29,588 nt of DNA from NCBI GenBank assembly GCA_002081555.1, contig MZNV01001231.1:1-29588 (forward strand), given 5' to 3'. The notes beneath the pieces were generated by a model that had not been told where the DNA came from, made no database searches, and saw only the letters and a list, made by a program, of their open reading frames with translations. The stretch is from Protostelium mycophagum. Its lineage: Eukaryota > Evosea > Variosea > Protosteliida > Protosteliaceae. Position numbers and translations under genes: made by a program. Positions 1 through 13,563 of the stretch are shown in pieces; within the stretch, counting starts at the first letter, position 1, and each line of letters begins with the position of its first letter.

Positions 1-169
1 AGGTGCCACCACCTACACCCTGGAAAGAACAGCTAGGCTAAACGACCGCCTTATACAACACTTACACACAAGAACGCGGATCACCACACTCTAAGACAAG
101 AGCATTGCCCTCTGTTCCAGGCTACTTCAAACCTGCCTGAAGATCATTGGACAAATTTGGACAATAACC
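1..169. other. Window start, no gene recognised
   Basis: A short plus-strand frame (about 3-92) reads TYTLERTARLNDRLIQHLHT before a stop. It could be the end of an upstream gene or a LINE-like remnant, but there is too little to decide. Confidence 0.25.
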
Positions 170-3036
170 GTGCTCATCTGTCATTGCATCTGTCAAAAAC
201 TTGAGGCTCATTGCATTGCATCAGCCTCATATTACCCCTTGATCGATCGGTCATCAGTGATTTGTTCAAACCGAAAGTACTTCAGAGACCAAGCCGTTGT
301 CAAGTACACCCTCAGAGAGACCTCCATTGAGTCCAACATTGTGACTCCCAATGCCACATCTGCCGCCACCCCCCTTAACTATTTGAACGTTGGTGCCTTT
401 GAGGCCATCAAAGAGATGGAATCCAAGAAGGTCCAAGCATCAATCAAACGGTTCATTACCAAAATGAATGAGGTCTTAACAACCAATGACTCCAAGTCAC
501 AGACCAGAGAGACCTCCATGGTCTATGATGCCGCAACATACATCTACTTTGCTCTTCTCTTGGTCCTCTGGTCCAACTCTTACCACAAGATTGTAAGTCA
601 ATTTCATTCAGGAATCGATCTCAACCTTCTCATTCTTACAGAGGAGATTGGAAGCCACAACCGATCAACAACTCGCAGTGTCTTGGGTAAGCAATCTGAC
701 ACATTGAGATTATTTGACTGCCCTCTGAAAGTTGCAGGATGAACTGCAGTTCCTGAAAGAAGAAAAGAAGGCTGCAGAAGACAGAGCAGCGGCTGCCAAG
801 ACAAGAGTCACAAAGGCCAAAGAGAGAGCCACAAAGGCCAAACAGAGCGCCAAGAAGGCCCAGAAGGACCTTGCAGTTGCAAGATTCCGGTCCAATTCAC
901 GCAAGATGGAGGCTGCCATCTCTGAGATCCTGCGTGCCATGTTAACCAAAGACGTTGTGACCACCCCCAAAGAATTAAAAAATGTAAGCAGCAATCTGGC
1001 TTGAACCCTGACTGAAATTTCAAGGTCCTCAACATCGACACTTCTGCAATCTCGCTTGTAGAGGTGCCGGAATTGGAATCCCAATTTATCGTTCCTTCCC
1101 TCACTGAGAACATCATCACCGGAGAACAGAAGTGCACCATGGACGCTATCGAGGAGGTGAGTCATTTTTAGTCCCGATACAATTTGACTTTACCAGGCTC
1201 TCTATCTGTCAAATATTGAAAGAGCCCTCAGAGACGAAGAGGTAGTTATAGCCTGAAAACGACATTTTGATTAAGTCTTTTCACAGGTTGAGGTCCTCGT
1301 ACAAACGCCACAGGAAGCCTGTACAGAGGTACCGTCCATAATAGATACTGGGGTTTGTATCCCCTCGCCAGATCGTGAGATCCTGAAACAGAGATTATCT
1401 ATAAAGAGGTTGACCGGCAAAAGACAATCTGAGAGCGAGAACGCCACAGCTTCCAAGAAGATTAGACACCACGAAGACGTGAGACAAAAATACTTTATAA
1501 ATAAGGCTAATCTAAAAATAGGCCAAGATCGCTTCCCAGAGCGCTCTCTCCGAAAATATTGTAAATACACCTCCTGTACAGACAGAAGTCGAGGCATCTG
1601 TAGAAACTACAACAGAGTCTCCAAAGACCCAGGACAGCGTCTTCCACTTTGGATCAACACGATGCACCGTCACTTCGTCTGCACCCGTAATGATGCGTTC
1701 AGAAGGACAATACACCTACCTCTCGATGTACGTAATTGTAACATCTCTACGTGTGATCTTACCAGTGGTAGAAACGGTGGAGCAACCGCTATAATCTGTG
1801 CAAAGGGAATTGTCCCAACTATATATCACTCGGGGTGAGTTGTAGATGAACGGAACATCAATCTAAATTCCTACAGAACAATTTCCCATATGATCAGAGC
1901 ACAGAGGCTAACGAGTGAGTGCGTACTCGTCGTGAACAAAAAGTACCAAGTCTTCGAACATCCAACCGACACCACACGTGAGTATTGTACAACTGCCAAG
2001 AGGCTGACAGGTGACAGCTGTTGCCACATTTATGTTTGAAAAAGAGAGATACTGGCAGAACGCCTTTCCCGATGTGGAATTCCAAAATGTCTTGGGAAAG
2101 GGTGGATTTGGCATGGTTGCACAGGTGCTACACAAGCCCACGGATCAATCATACGCGGTCAAAATAGAACGCTGCGAACAAGGAACAAAACTAGGCGATA
2201 CGCTTATCAAGTAGACTATCTCAAATATCGATGAAGATTAATGTCTTTGCAGAAACTTAGACAACTACCGAAACATTCAGAATTTCAGCAAAGTGGTCGC
2301 CGTAGAATTGAAGGAAACTCACATGATCAATAACGTTGTATTCACCTTTATGGAACTGTAAGTCTTCATCATCGCCATGTACACACCTAATATTGTGCAG
2401 CTGTCAAGAATCACTTTCTTCCTATTTAAAGAAGAAGGTCACGATGAAGACGAAGGTCAGCATTTGCAAAGATCTCGCTGAAAAAGCGTCGATGATCCAC
2501 AAGGCTGGATACATCCATTTCGATATCAAGACGGACAATGTCCTCTTTTGCAACAAAAAAATCCGATATTGTGATTTTGGATTTACATCTTCCATTGAGG
2601 ATGCCAAAAACTTCAAGTCTCCTCTCGGTACACTCGGTTATATCGGTAAGTCACTTATATCAATAAGAGGTGCTGACGTTGTACAGCGCCTGAAGTGGCC
2701 CAAGGTGTCGAGTTTGGAACAGCAGCAGACGTCTTTAGTCTTGGTGCTACCTTCTATGAGATATTCACAGGAGGTAATCCCTTGTTCTTTATCGGAAAAA
2801 TTCTCATCCCAACAGAAATTCTGCCTGTGGACCTTGTTGAGATTCATTCCGCTGAGGCATGAATGTTGAACCAAAAACTACCCAAGAACATGCCAAGAGG
2901 CATGAAGGTACTGATTAAAAGGATGCTGTCCTTCAACCCATCCTCCAGATTCACCGCATCACAAGTGTGCAAGAATGTACAGAGCATCAAACAAGGCTTG
3001 GCAACGCCCAAACCAAATGTTGTAAATAAAATATAA
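170..3036 (+). CDS. Protein kinase with coiled-coil N-terminal region; one in-frame TGA
   Basis: Exons join across about a dozen short GT-AG introns. The first ATG in frame is at 170, but reliable coding starts near 270, so the true start is uncertain. The N-terminal half is novel to me: an Ala/Lys-rich coiled coil (roughly 735-985), then acidic and Ser/Thr-rich linkers (1020-1700). The kinase domain starts near 2045. It has the glycine loop GKGGFGMV, the lysine in YAVKIE, the catalytic loop HFDIKTDNVLF (Phe replaces the usual Arg of HRD), CDFGFTSS and, across a splice, GYIAPEV. After helix F the reading frame continues clearly through an LPKNMPRGMK segment and RMLSFNPSSRF to TAA at 3034-3036. 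It is interrupted by a TGA at 2860-2862. No canonical intron that keeps the flanking conserved residues removes it, though a 126-nt GT-AG choice (2774-2899) would skip it. Ser/Thr specificity is likely; substrates are unknown. It could be a recent pseudogene, an assembly error or a C-terminally truncated kinase. AATAAA lies at the stop. Confidence 0.75.
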
Positions 3037-3409
3037 ATAAATGATCACTCTTTTCATCTTTATTCGGAGCATTTTCGGGGGACATCTACTTCGAGGTTCG
3101 TTGCATTTCACGCAAAGTTGATGGCTGATATTTATAGCTCAGCAGACGAGACGGGGGTGAAGATATTGATGACGTCATCCTGTAGAACGAAAAAGATGAG
3201 GTGGGTTTTCAACCTTTCCAAAATTCACTGAAATTTCATTCGAGGTCACGGGCTCACCCCGCCCACCTCCTCTGGTCTGCTGGAGGGGGTCATGCGACGT
3301 CATCTTCTCGATAATTATGTCATCACTGAGAAGGTAGCATATAACCATGCGCGATGTCAAATGACAACGACAAGAGGAGATTCTATTTAGACTTTATGAG
3401 TTTTACATA
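3037..3409. other. Intergenic region with CRE-like TGACGTCA palindromes
   Basis: Convergent gap between the 3' ends of the kinase (+) and PAK (-) genes. I see no convincing reading frame. It contains a full TGACGTCA palindrome near 3170, a related GACGTCAT near 3295 and a GAAATTTC word near 3220. Because both flanking genes end here, these sites are not obviously promoter elements. Confidence 0.4.
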
Positions 3410-6265
<2,856 letters not shown>

Positions 6266-7136
6266 TTGACTGTGCTGATCAATATGGATGCAAATGACCA
6301 ACAGTTTCCGAACGAAGAAAGAGAGATGAATATGAATATTATACTACGTGCTCACTCACTTGGATAGATCTCAATATGTATACGTCAATTCCGTCGCGTG
6401 ATTGACCTCAAGATCAACCAACACGTTGATTATTAGCTCTTGATTATCTATATGTGTGTCTTCAACTGTGACGATGCCACCAACGATTCCAGGCGTGTCT
6501 TCTCTGGGTGTTGTTCTTTCGTCTTTTGCGGACGTTGTTTGTCGACAAAAATATTTTCAGACGAAACCTGTCCTCTTGATGAGGGCTTCGCTCTCGCCTT
6601 CTTTGATGCACTAGTATATCTGCTAGATACAGAATAACATCGACCTTGAAAGGTTTCCAGAACACTTCCTCAGAACGCCTTTAAATATGAAAAATGTGAC
6701 ACACGGAGATGATGAGTTGTGGTGAACAGAATCGCTGAGTATTAATACTAAGGGTTCGTGTTCTGATCAGGTGGCAGTCGCTCTTGATCCATTCTTCGTT
6801 AAAAAGACATTGGAAATATAAGACTTTGTACAGGTGCTTGAACTTGACAAGAATTCGTGAATTGAAGAATGTCAAAACAGTACTTGTATCGAGTATTATT
6901 GATGCACCATTTGTTCGTGGGTGTTCAGTCTGAGGAACATTCTTCACATGATTTTTACCGATTTGTTGCAGCCGGTGCACGGTTATAACCGCGATTTTAA
7001 CCGTGCTTGGCACGTTAGGGGGCCGGCTCACCACCAAAATTTCAAAGTGCGTGTTGGTTTCGCCTCGTTGTAGATTTACATAACAAAATTTCCACGAAAA
7101 CATTTCAGTCACTCCACACCATCACGGTACATCAAA
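6266..7136. other. Gap with possible minus-strand coding remnants; no gene assigned
   Basis: Lies between the 5' ends of PAK (-) and the DCN1-like gene (+), so it should hold both promoters. Minus-strand frames are open at 7112-6681 (a 143-codon run including a GVSRPPN-like stretch) and about 6630-6437 (hydrophilic, Lys/Ser/Arg-rich). I could not join them convincingly by splice sites and recognise no domain. A small unknown minus-strand gene upstream of PAK is possible. A perfect 9-bp stem with a nested 12-bp palindrome sits at 6977-7006. Confidence 0.3.
6977..7006. promoter_or_regulatory. Palindromic hairpin upstream of the DCN1-like gene
   Basis: The sequence has 9-bp arms GCACGGTTA / TAACCGTGC separated by 12 nt. 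The 12-bp perfect palindrome CGGTTATAACCG is nested in the left half. It lies about 130 bp upstream of the DCN1-like start, so a transcription-factor site is possible. The function is inferred; only the symmetry is seen. Confidence 0.35.
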
Positions 7137-8320
7137 ATGAATGCCTTGTGGAAGAAATACAAAGGTGCACAAATATTCTTCATGTGATCCTGATTTGTTG
7201 AGATATGTCCGTCCAATCTGGGGAGATCGAGCCTGAGGAGAAGTGTATCAGAGGGACTGGTTTCGATGCATACTGGCGCGATCTCGGACAGAACCCAAAT
7301 GATGACAAGGATCTTACCACTTTCATTGTTCTCTGTAAATTAAAAGTCACCAACAAGCAATTATTCGAACTATCAGAGGAAGAATTCATGAGATGGGCTA
7401 CATTCAAAAGGTGGCTCCTCCTCTCGTTTTCATTCTAATTATCACAGAAATGCATCTCTGTCAGAAATGAAGTCTTTTGTGAGAGAGTGGAAACGTGGAT
7501 TGCGAGATGATACGGCCTGGAGAGAGCTGTACAATTATGTTTTTGATTACATGAGGGCTGAGAAGACCATTCTTCGTATGTAGCTGTCCATCCTAAATCC
7601 TTTTTGTAGCTTCTCGTGCTGATGTCGCTGCCAAGCCGAAATTTTATTCATTTTTTGTCGTGTACAAGCTTCTTCCATAACAAAAGGAACTTTATCTTCA
7701 ATAATTAAAAATTCACAGCCACCGATGAGGCCATCATTCTGTGGGATGTCATCGATCTCAGATCACGCTGGCCTCTAATGGACTATTGGGTGGGATTCAT
7801 CTCGACTCGTAAGGCCGTCAACAAGGACATGTGGCGAATGACATATCTCTTCAGCCAGAAATACACCAAGGTATTATATGAAAGATTGGCATAAAAACAG
7901 CCGAAAAGACAAAAGGTTTAGAGGGTGCAGCTGTCTGTGGTGCAGAGCGCACACTATTCTCTGATAGCACTTAAAAATATGTGAATTAATCCCAATACAG
8001 TTGAACGACTTTGATGATTTTGTTTCTGAAGACGGCTGCTGGCACACTGTGATTGACGAGTTCGCCGAAGCCATGAAGAAGCGCGAAGTCAAAAAGGTAA
8101 CCGATCTTCTAAAGATGAAATTCGAATTTTGAACCCGCAGGTGGAGCGCGCAGAACCCGAAACACCTCAGCCCATTGAGATCGATGAAAGCGATGATGAT
8201 GAAGAATCAGAAGAAGAGCCACAAAAGAAGAGAAAGACAAGGGGGAGTTCTGGTGTACCACCGAAGAAACAAAAGAATACAGCCCCAAAGACGAGCCGGG
8301 CTCCTGCCAAGAAAAAGTGA
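7137..8320 (+). CDS. DCN1-like protein (cullin neddylation factor) with charged C-terminal tail
   Basis: Start chosen at ATG 7137: a 28-nt first exon (MNALWKKYK) splices at 7165-7202 into DMSVQSGEIEPEE. This restores the LxxxYKD opening of the family's PONY domain; the alternative ATG at 7205 would lose it. Diagnostic stretches are FDAYWRDLG, FIVLCKLKV, LFELSEEEFMRW, LRDDTAWRELYNYVFDYM, TDEAIILWDV, WPLMDYWVGFI, VNKDMWRMTYLFS and, near the end, EDGCWHTVIDEFAEAMKKR. DCN1 proteins are co-E3 ligases that help Ubc12 load NEDD8 on cullins, activating cullin-RING ubiquitin ligases. No N-terminal UBA domain is visible. After the domain comes an acidic run (ESDDDEESEEEP) followed by KKRKTRG and several Lys/Pro-rich blocks ending APAKKK*. 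This suggests nuclear targeting, an unusual tail for the family. Five or six short introns; one (about 7575-7720) is longer. Confidence 0.9.
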
Positions 8321-9005
8321 TGAATATTTGACTTGGAGAATTTTATTGTTTCTTTCTTATCAAGATCAAATTGTTTTCATGATTTTTGAACTTCTCTCTA
8401 TTGAGTGAATTTTCTCTTCTACTGTTAAAATAGAACCGCCTGCAGCAAAATTAATCTGTTTTTGCGAAATAACATTTTTTCGTTGTAGATCATATCACTT
8501 ACGTATCCTCTCACGTCAGGTCTCGTGGCTCATTTTATACCGGGGTTTTAAGGGTTAAATCTGAGGACAGATCAAATTGATCATCAATCAAGGCACTGCA
8601 AGCCTTACCGCGATCCCCGGTAACTGAGGTAGATTAACGTGCGGGCTGAGAGGCTGGAAATATAAATGAGGAAAGATTCCAGCAATGTAAGAATTTTATA
8701 ATCTCTTCGAGCGTTGTAGATGATCTCTAAATCATTCTAATTTTCGAATTTAAATTTATTCTCAGCCGATTCTGCGAACTTCTGGCAAGAGCTAGTATTA
8801 CGCTGTTATCCACCCGCTCCAATTCCAGGGACCAGTTCAACAGACATCTTGGCTGTTTAAGGTTATAACGTGTAAGCTGAGGAGTTGCAGTGCCTTGAAA
8901 TGCCCTTGCGTTTTTAGGAAGAACGGAAAATTTTAAACCAGCTGTAAACGGGTAATTTACCCGGAGCGGAAATTTCACGGTTCCTGATCACAACAACATT
9001 CCATC
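8321..9005. other. Intergenic region, no gene recognised
   Basis: Covers the 3' end of the DCN1-like gene and the promoter of the trimethyllysine dioxygenase gene. Two GTTGTAGAT words (about 8481 and 8713) and one GAAATTTC word (about 8968) are present. The block at 8510-8665 is GC-richer than its surroundings and contains short complementary segments (ccggggt / atccccgg), so an unrecognised ncRNA is possible. An 83-codon minus-strand frame (8978-8727) has no family signature. Confidence 0.35.
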
Positions 9006-10552
9006 ATGATACGGACCACGGGAGTGAATCAACTGAAGAGTACCAAAAGCAACCTCTTCAGGATTTCGCGCAAGTTATATCGGGGTCTATCAACAGACGT
9101 AGTGCCCACAGCGGTCTCTTCTGGTAATGAAGTAAGAATCAAATGGCCTGATGGGATTGAGAGGAACTTTCATAACATATGGTTGCGAGATCATTGCCGC
9201 TGTTCAGAATGCATGCATCAGGTATGCATTTTCGGGTTGTCCAATGCTGACTTTTGAGAAGGCTACACGGCAGAGGCTTTTGGACACATTTAGCATTCCA
9301 GTTGGCATCAAGTCTGAAACGATGGAGGCTGGTCCACAAGCATTGCGCATAAAATGGGATCACAACTCGCATGTCTCGACATTCCTGTGGTCTTGGCTAA
9401 AGGATAACTCTTACCAAGACGTTTCATCGCAGGGTCAGAGCATCATCCCGCCGGAGAAGGTGATCACATTCACAAATGTACAATGTGGCCTCCTCACCAT
9501 GTCGCAGTCTCTCTGGGGTGAGGAGATCAGAACCAACCCACCAAGAGTTACTTATAGTTCCGTCATGGAAGGAGGTGAGAGAGGGATGCTTCAATGGCTG
9601 AAGAACATCGACGAATTTGGATTTTCGTTTGTTTCTGGTGTACCTGTCAGCCCTGAGGCAACAGAGAAGTTGGCACAAAAGATCGCGCATATAAGACATA
9701 CCCATTGGGGAGGGTTTTGGGACTTCTCAGCGGATAACTCTCGTGGAGACACGGCCTACACTAATTTGGCTCTGAAAGCGCATACAGACACGACCTATTT
9801 TACCGAACCCGCAGGTAATTACGCATCTAGCTATCAAAAATCAACACAAAAGTGCAGAAGGGCGTTGTAGATTGACATGTACAGGTCTCCAGATGTTTCA
9901 TCTATTGGAACACAGAGGACAAGGAGGAGAGTCGCTCTTAGTCGATGGGTTCAGAGCCGCCAAAGTGCTGAAGGACACTTTTCCAGATTCCTACGAGATT
10001 TTGTCGACAATCACGATTCCAACACATGCAGCAGGGGGTGAAGAACACCTCATCAAACCGACACCTCACACAGGTGGTCTTTGACCTCCTCTTTCATGAT
10101 GAATGAGGTGTTGAAGGTCATCAGGTCATCCCATTCTGAATCACGACGACGAGGGCAAATTGTATCAAATACGGTACAATAACGATGACAGAAGCACGAT
10201 GAGTCATCTACCACCAGACCAAGTAGAACTGTTCTATTTGGCTCTGAGGAGGTGTGCAGAGCGATAGTACAAACAATTCTGACGTCTTGACAGATGGAAC
10301 ACAATTCTGACAGATGTCCGAAGTGAATTCTGGAAGCAACTCGAGCCAGGGAATATCGTTGGTACATCTTCAAATCTGTGGGAGATCTAATCTCCATCAG
10401 TATTTGACAACTGGAGAGTTCTCCATGGCAGGTCCTCCTTCACTGGGTTCAGAAGGATGTGTGGATGTTATACATCATGGGATGACTACCAGAGCCGACT
10501 CAGAGTGGCAAAGATCAAAGCCAACAGACAGAGTGTTCTTGATCATATATAA
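9006..10552 (+). CDS. Trimethyllysine dioxygenase (carnitine biosynthesis, 2-oxoglutarate/Fe(II) enzyme)
   Basis: Catalyses hydroxylation of N6-trimethyllysine, the first step of carnitine synthesis, using 2-oxoglutarate, O2 and Fe(II). The N-terminus is Arg/Ser-rich without acids (MIRTTGVNQLKSTKSNLFR), consistent with mitochondrial import. Next is the small N-terminal domain with WLRDHCRCSECMHQ. The catalytic domain shows the iron ligands in ALKAHTDTTYF (HxD) and WRVLHGR (distal His). It also has HLLEHRGQGGESLLVDGF, YQIRYNNDDRS and FTGFRRMCGCYTSWDDYQSRL, which match the trimethyllysine rather than the gamma-butyrobetaine branch. About six exons; introns begin near 9222, 9815, 10075, 10251 and 10360. 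The third intron contains GTTGTAGAT. The stop TAA at 10550-10552 is only 80 bp from the stop of the convergent dioxygenase, so the transcripts probably overlap. Confidence 0.93.
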
Positions 10553-10632
10553 ATTACCTGTCCCCGTAAAGACACGGTTGTTTCCGCAAACTTTTACAGA
10601 TATAAAGCCTTCCCACATTTTAAATTTTTTAT

Positions 10633-11902
10633 TTAAAAGACAAAGGAACTGAGCTGGAGTCCCCACAACTCTAGTCTGTCTGTGACCTTCACCTCGCTGC
10701 TTCCTGCAGCTCCGGCCAACACTATGGCGGGCATGAAATGTTCTGCGGCGCCTTTTCGATGTGCGCTTCTAGCTCCTGCAAAACCATCAGCACATGCATC
10801 AAGACATGGTTGATGTCGTGATTTTGTTACCACGAACCGCATTTCTGGGTACAGTCTAAAAATAGAATGTGAACGTTTTTATTTTGGATAATTTGTGGAA
10901 AATTGACTCTAAAAAACTTGCCTGTCCACGTCTCCCATCTCTCAAACTTTTTGCTTCTGACGGCATCATCACTCTTCATGGCATCGATGAGAGCCTCTTC
11001 AAATGGTTTGTTTGGGGCAGTGCCTCCTTCATTTGTTGATCCCCCCATCTTGGATCTCAGTTCACTCATGTTGTGAAAAGTCATGCCAGAAGCAATGATG
11101 GCGACGTTCTCGTCTCTAAGTGCCTCAAGAGCCTTTCCGTATCTGTTGGAATAAGTCTTGAAGAGGCAGGATGTTAAGGTGATTTGACCTGTAGTGTTCT
11201 GCGGGATCTTGATTGTCTAAAACAGATACTTGTACAATGGGAATGTCTGCTTCAGGCCTTAGCATGATCATCGGGACAAACACGCCATGATCCCAACCCC
11301 GCTTTGGGTCCAGCTTTGTCTGGAAGCCAGCACTCTCCAAAACCTGTTTGACACGTTCGGCGACCTGGTCGTATGAGATCACCGAATCAAGCGATAGAGA
11401 CAAACCTGAGGATGACCACCAGCAGGGTATTTGATCTTGTAAGCCTCACTTGGAAATCCGTAATAATCATAATACAATTCGTGTGTGCTGGAGCTCGATA
11501 TAGTTGGAACACTTGTCTCCCAATGTGCGGTGACTAAAACGATGGCTTTTGGCTTGTTATTGGCCAATGTCTTCGCGCCGACAGTCTACAAGATCGTGAG
11601 ATTATCAGGTTAAGTCAACGAACCTTCATCCATTTGATGAGTTGGCTGTGGCCTTCATCTCCAAGAAGAGGGAGAGGTCCTCCTGCACACGTTAGCCATA
11701 AAATACGACTCCGCGATGAACGTCTAACCTCCGTGCTGCACAAACATGGCTGGTGCTCTTGTGATTGACATCTTCCCTCTTTGTTCGGTTTTGAATGGAT
11801 TATCTGTTGGTGTTGGTAATCAGCACTATTGACAACATACTTACAAATGACAGCAATTGTTAAGAAGATGAGACCGGTAATTATGCTGCACCCTCTTGGC
11901 AT
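10633..11902 (-). CDS. LigB-type extradiol dioxygenase (4,5-DOPA dioxygenase-like) with hydrophobic N-terminus
   Basis: The four family landmarks are in order: MFVQHGGGPLPLLGD, LVTAHWE, RGWDHGVFVPM and a C-terminal AEHFMP, supplying the metal-binding and catalytic histidines of class III extradiol dioxygenases. Other matching segments are YYDYYGFPSEAYKIKYPAGG, LRPEADIPIVQVS and IVLAGAAG. The family cleaves catechol-type rings; plant members make betalamic acid, YgiD acts on L-DOPA, and substrates in protists are mostly unknown. About six exons. The first ATG (11902) encodes MPRGCSIITGLIFLTIAVICK, a hydrophobic stretch that would be a signal peptide or membrane anchor, unusual because family members are cytosolic. 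A second in-frame ATG (MSITRAPAMF) would give a standard cytosolic protein. The exact splicing of the penultimate exon (about 10770-10850) is unsure. Tail-to-tail with the trimethyllysine dioxygenase. Confidence 0.88.
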
Positions 11903-12774
11903 AGTCTGAAGTGAAGGAACATTCGGGAAGGTTCCTCATTCCTTCAGAAGATTGCCGCATCAGAATAACAGTATTTATCTACAACTCAACACACCTCAAA
12001 ATCGGTTTTCTGAAACTTTCGTACACAGCAGAACACCAACCGTCAAAAAAAATCTGAAGAAAATAAAATAATCTTCACTTCTATCTACAGTGCCCAAGCC
12101 GTCTGCCTCCCATACTGCACTTCATCAATGATTCAAAGAGTGAGATGTAATTGTACCCTCTGCAGTGACACTAACCAATTCTGGTAGTGGCTTTTCTCCT
12201 TCCGCTGATCCATTTTCACCATGCCGCATGAGTCATGTGAGACACCGTCACAAGGAGGAGAGAGCCAAGTAAAGAAAGTCAGCAAACTCTTTACCAAAAC
12301 ACCACAAATCACCAACAGGCCATCAAGGATGTACTCGCAACATGCAAAACCTGTGTAAAATTCAATATACAAAAGGTAAATCATAAGTGCAAAAATTTTT
12401 GCTGCAGGTTCTACAAAAGGAGTATAAAAGTGGGCATGAGGCCTGTTCCCTCACACGCCGCGACGGTCCAGGAGATTCGCGATTGGATCAGCTCCACCGT
12501 CCCAACTTTTTTTATAATAAATGGCGGAAAATGAATGAAATCATCTTTCCGTTCAATTTACCCAACATGACATCATCATACTACAATACGACCACGTGAG
12601 ATTTTAGTCTTGCTGAAACCTATTTTTAGAACAGAGTTGTTCCCAATTTATATTTCGTGAATTTCAAAGCTCTCATGGGGCCAGGGACAGCGCTATGCCC
12701 AGAGGTGCTGCTTAAGATATTTTTATGGATCTTTTTCGTGTACTTCTGTTTTATTTTAATTCTATGGATTTTTG
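11903..12774. other. Gap with ambiguous open frames on both strands
   Basis: Plus strand: ATG near 12222 opens MPHESCETPSQGGESQ and runs through a plausible intron (about 12353-12408) toward 12599. Further on, a hydrophobic run LLKIFLWIFFVYFCFILILW overlaps the 3' end of the folate-receptor-like gene. Minus strand: 12384-12133 encodes a membrane-like stretch (YILDGLLVICGVLVKSLL). None has a family signature. TATAAAAG at about 12423 (+) resembles a TATA box. I cannot decide whether a small gene lies here. Confidence 0.25.
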
Positions 12775-13563
12775 TCAGAGTTCCTCCCTCTCATCTGTGA
12801 AGTCGAGGTGACAACGGCGGTCAGCACATTTGCAATGCTCATCCCTTTCTGTTGGTGTTGTTTTCCCTGCTATTGTTAAAAACAAATTTGTACAAGGTTT
12901 TTAAATTAAAAATATCGGTGTTTACCTTTAAAACAATAGGGCTCAGCAGAGATGAGTGGTTCACAAAACTCATCGGCACTGACCTCATTGATATAAAATG
13001 CATCATCAGGGTCACCTTCCCCGTCTCAATCTCTTCCTCTTAATGATCTGACACTTACCGATGTTGAAGGGAATGTCACTGCAGACATCATACACGGCAT
13101 AGCAATAATCTTCGCATAATTGCAATGTCGTACAAGTCGAACAAGTCCCTGATCCTGCATAGAATTTTCCCGCCGCAGGATGACACTCGGCACACTTCCA
13201 TCTTTTCATCCTTCAGTACCGTGAACAATGCAACCACTCACTCTGCCACCATCGCATAGCAATTCGGACATTCTGTTCTCATCAAATCGGATACAGTTCC
13301 TTGTATCTTTAGAGTATCTTGCGCATTGCAACAAGATGTTTTCTTGTAATCACTACAGAAAGGTAGTCCTCCCCGTGGCACCTATTGCTGTCATTGATTG
13401 GCTCAGATTGTCGATTCTCACGTCTATTGCAAAATTCTGATTGCTGCAGAAAATGAGATCTTCTCAAAAGATTGAGCACGTACCTGTCAGGAGGACAATT
13501 ACCTCTTAACTTCGCATCAACACACACTATCAGCACCAAGATACAAAGCTCGTTCCACATCAT
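12775..13563 (-). CDS. Secreted folate-receptor-like cysteine-rich protein
   Basis: Begins MMWNELCILVLIVCVDA, a clear signal peptide, so it is probably secreted or surface-bound. Five or six exons restore a Cys-rich domain: LPFCSDYKKTSCCNAQDTLK, then TECPNCYAMVAEWKCAECHP, TCTTLQLCEDYCYAVYDVC, DEFCEPLISAEPYCF and a short C-terminal HCKCADRRCHLDF ending in TGA at 12775-12777. AATAAA follows 20-25 nt later. The FC...SCC opening, the C..C/C..C pairs and CEDYCYAVYDVC are the disulfide pattern of the folate/riboflavin-receptor-like domain (FOLR, HHIP-like). Splice choices were set by keeping this pattern open; the small intron at the end of the second exon (GTGAGAATC...) is the least certain. No GPI or transmembrane segment is visible in this model. 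The ligand is unknown. An in-frame ATG at 13596 would precede the signal peptide. Confidence 0.75.

Noticed and set aside
1-170. Possible reverse-transcriptase (LINE) tail at the window start
   Set aside because: Only about 28 codons are open and no diagnostic motif is visible.
710-1165. Long minus-strand frame opposite the coiled-coil exons
   Set aside because: Mirror of the Ala/Lys-rich plus-strand exon. Plus-strand splice sites and kept frames explain the region.
8500-8665. GC-richer block suspected to be a snoRNA or other ncRNA
   Set aside because: Short complementary segments exist, but no C/D or H/ACA box arrangement could be placed with confidence.
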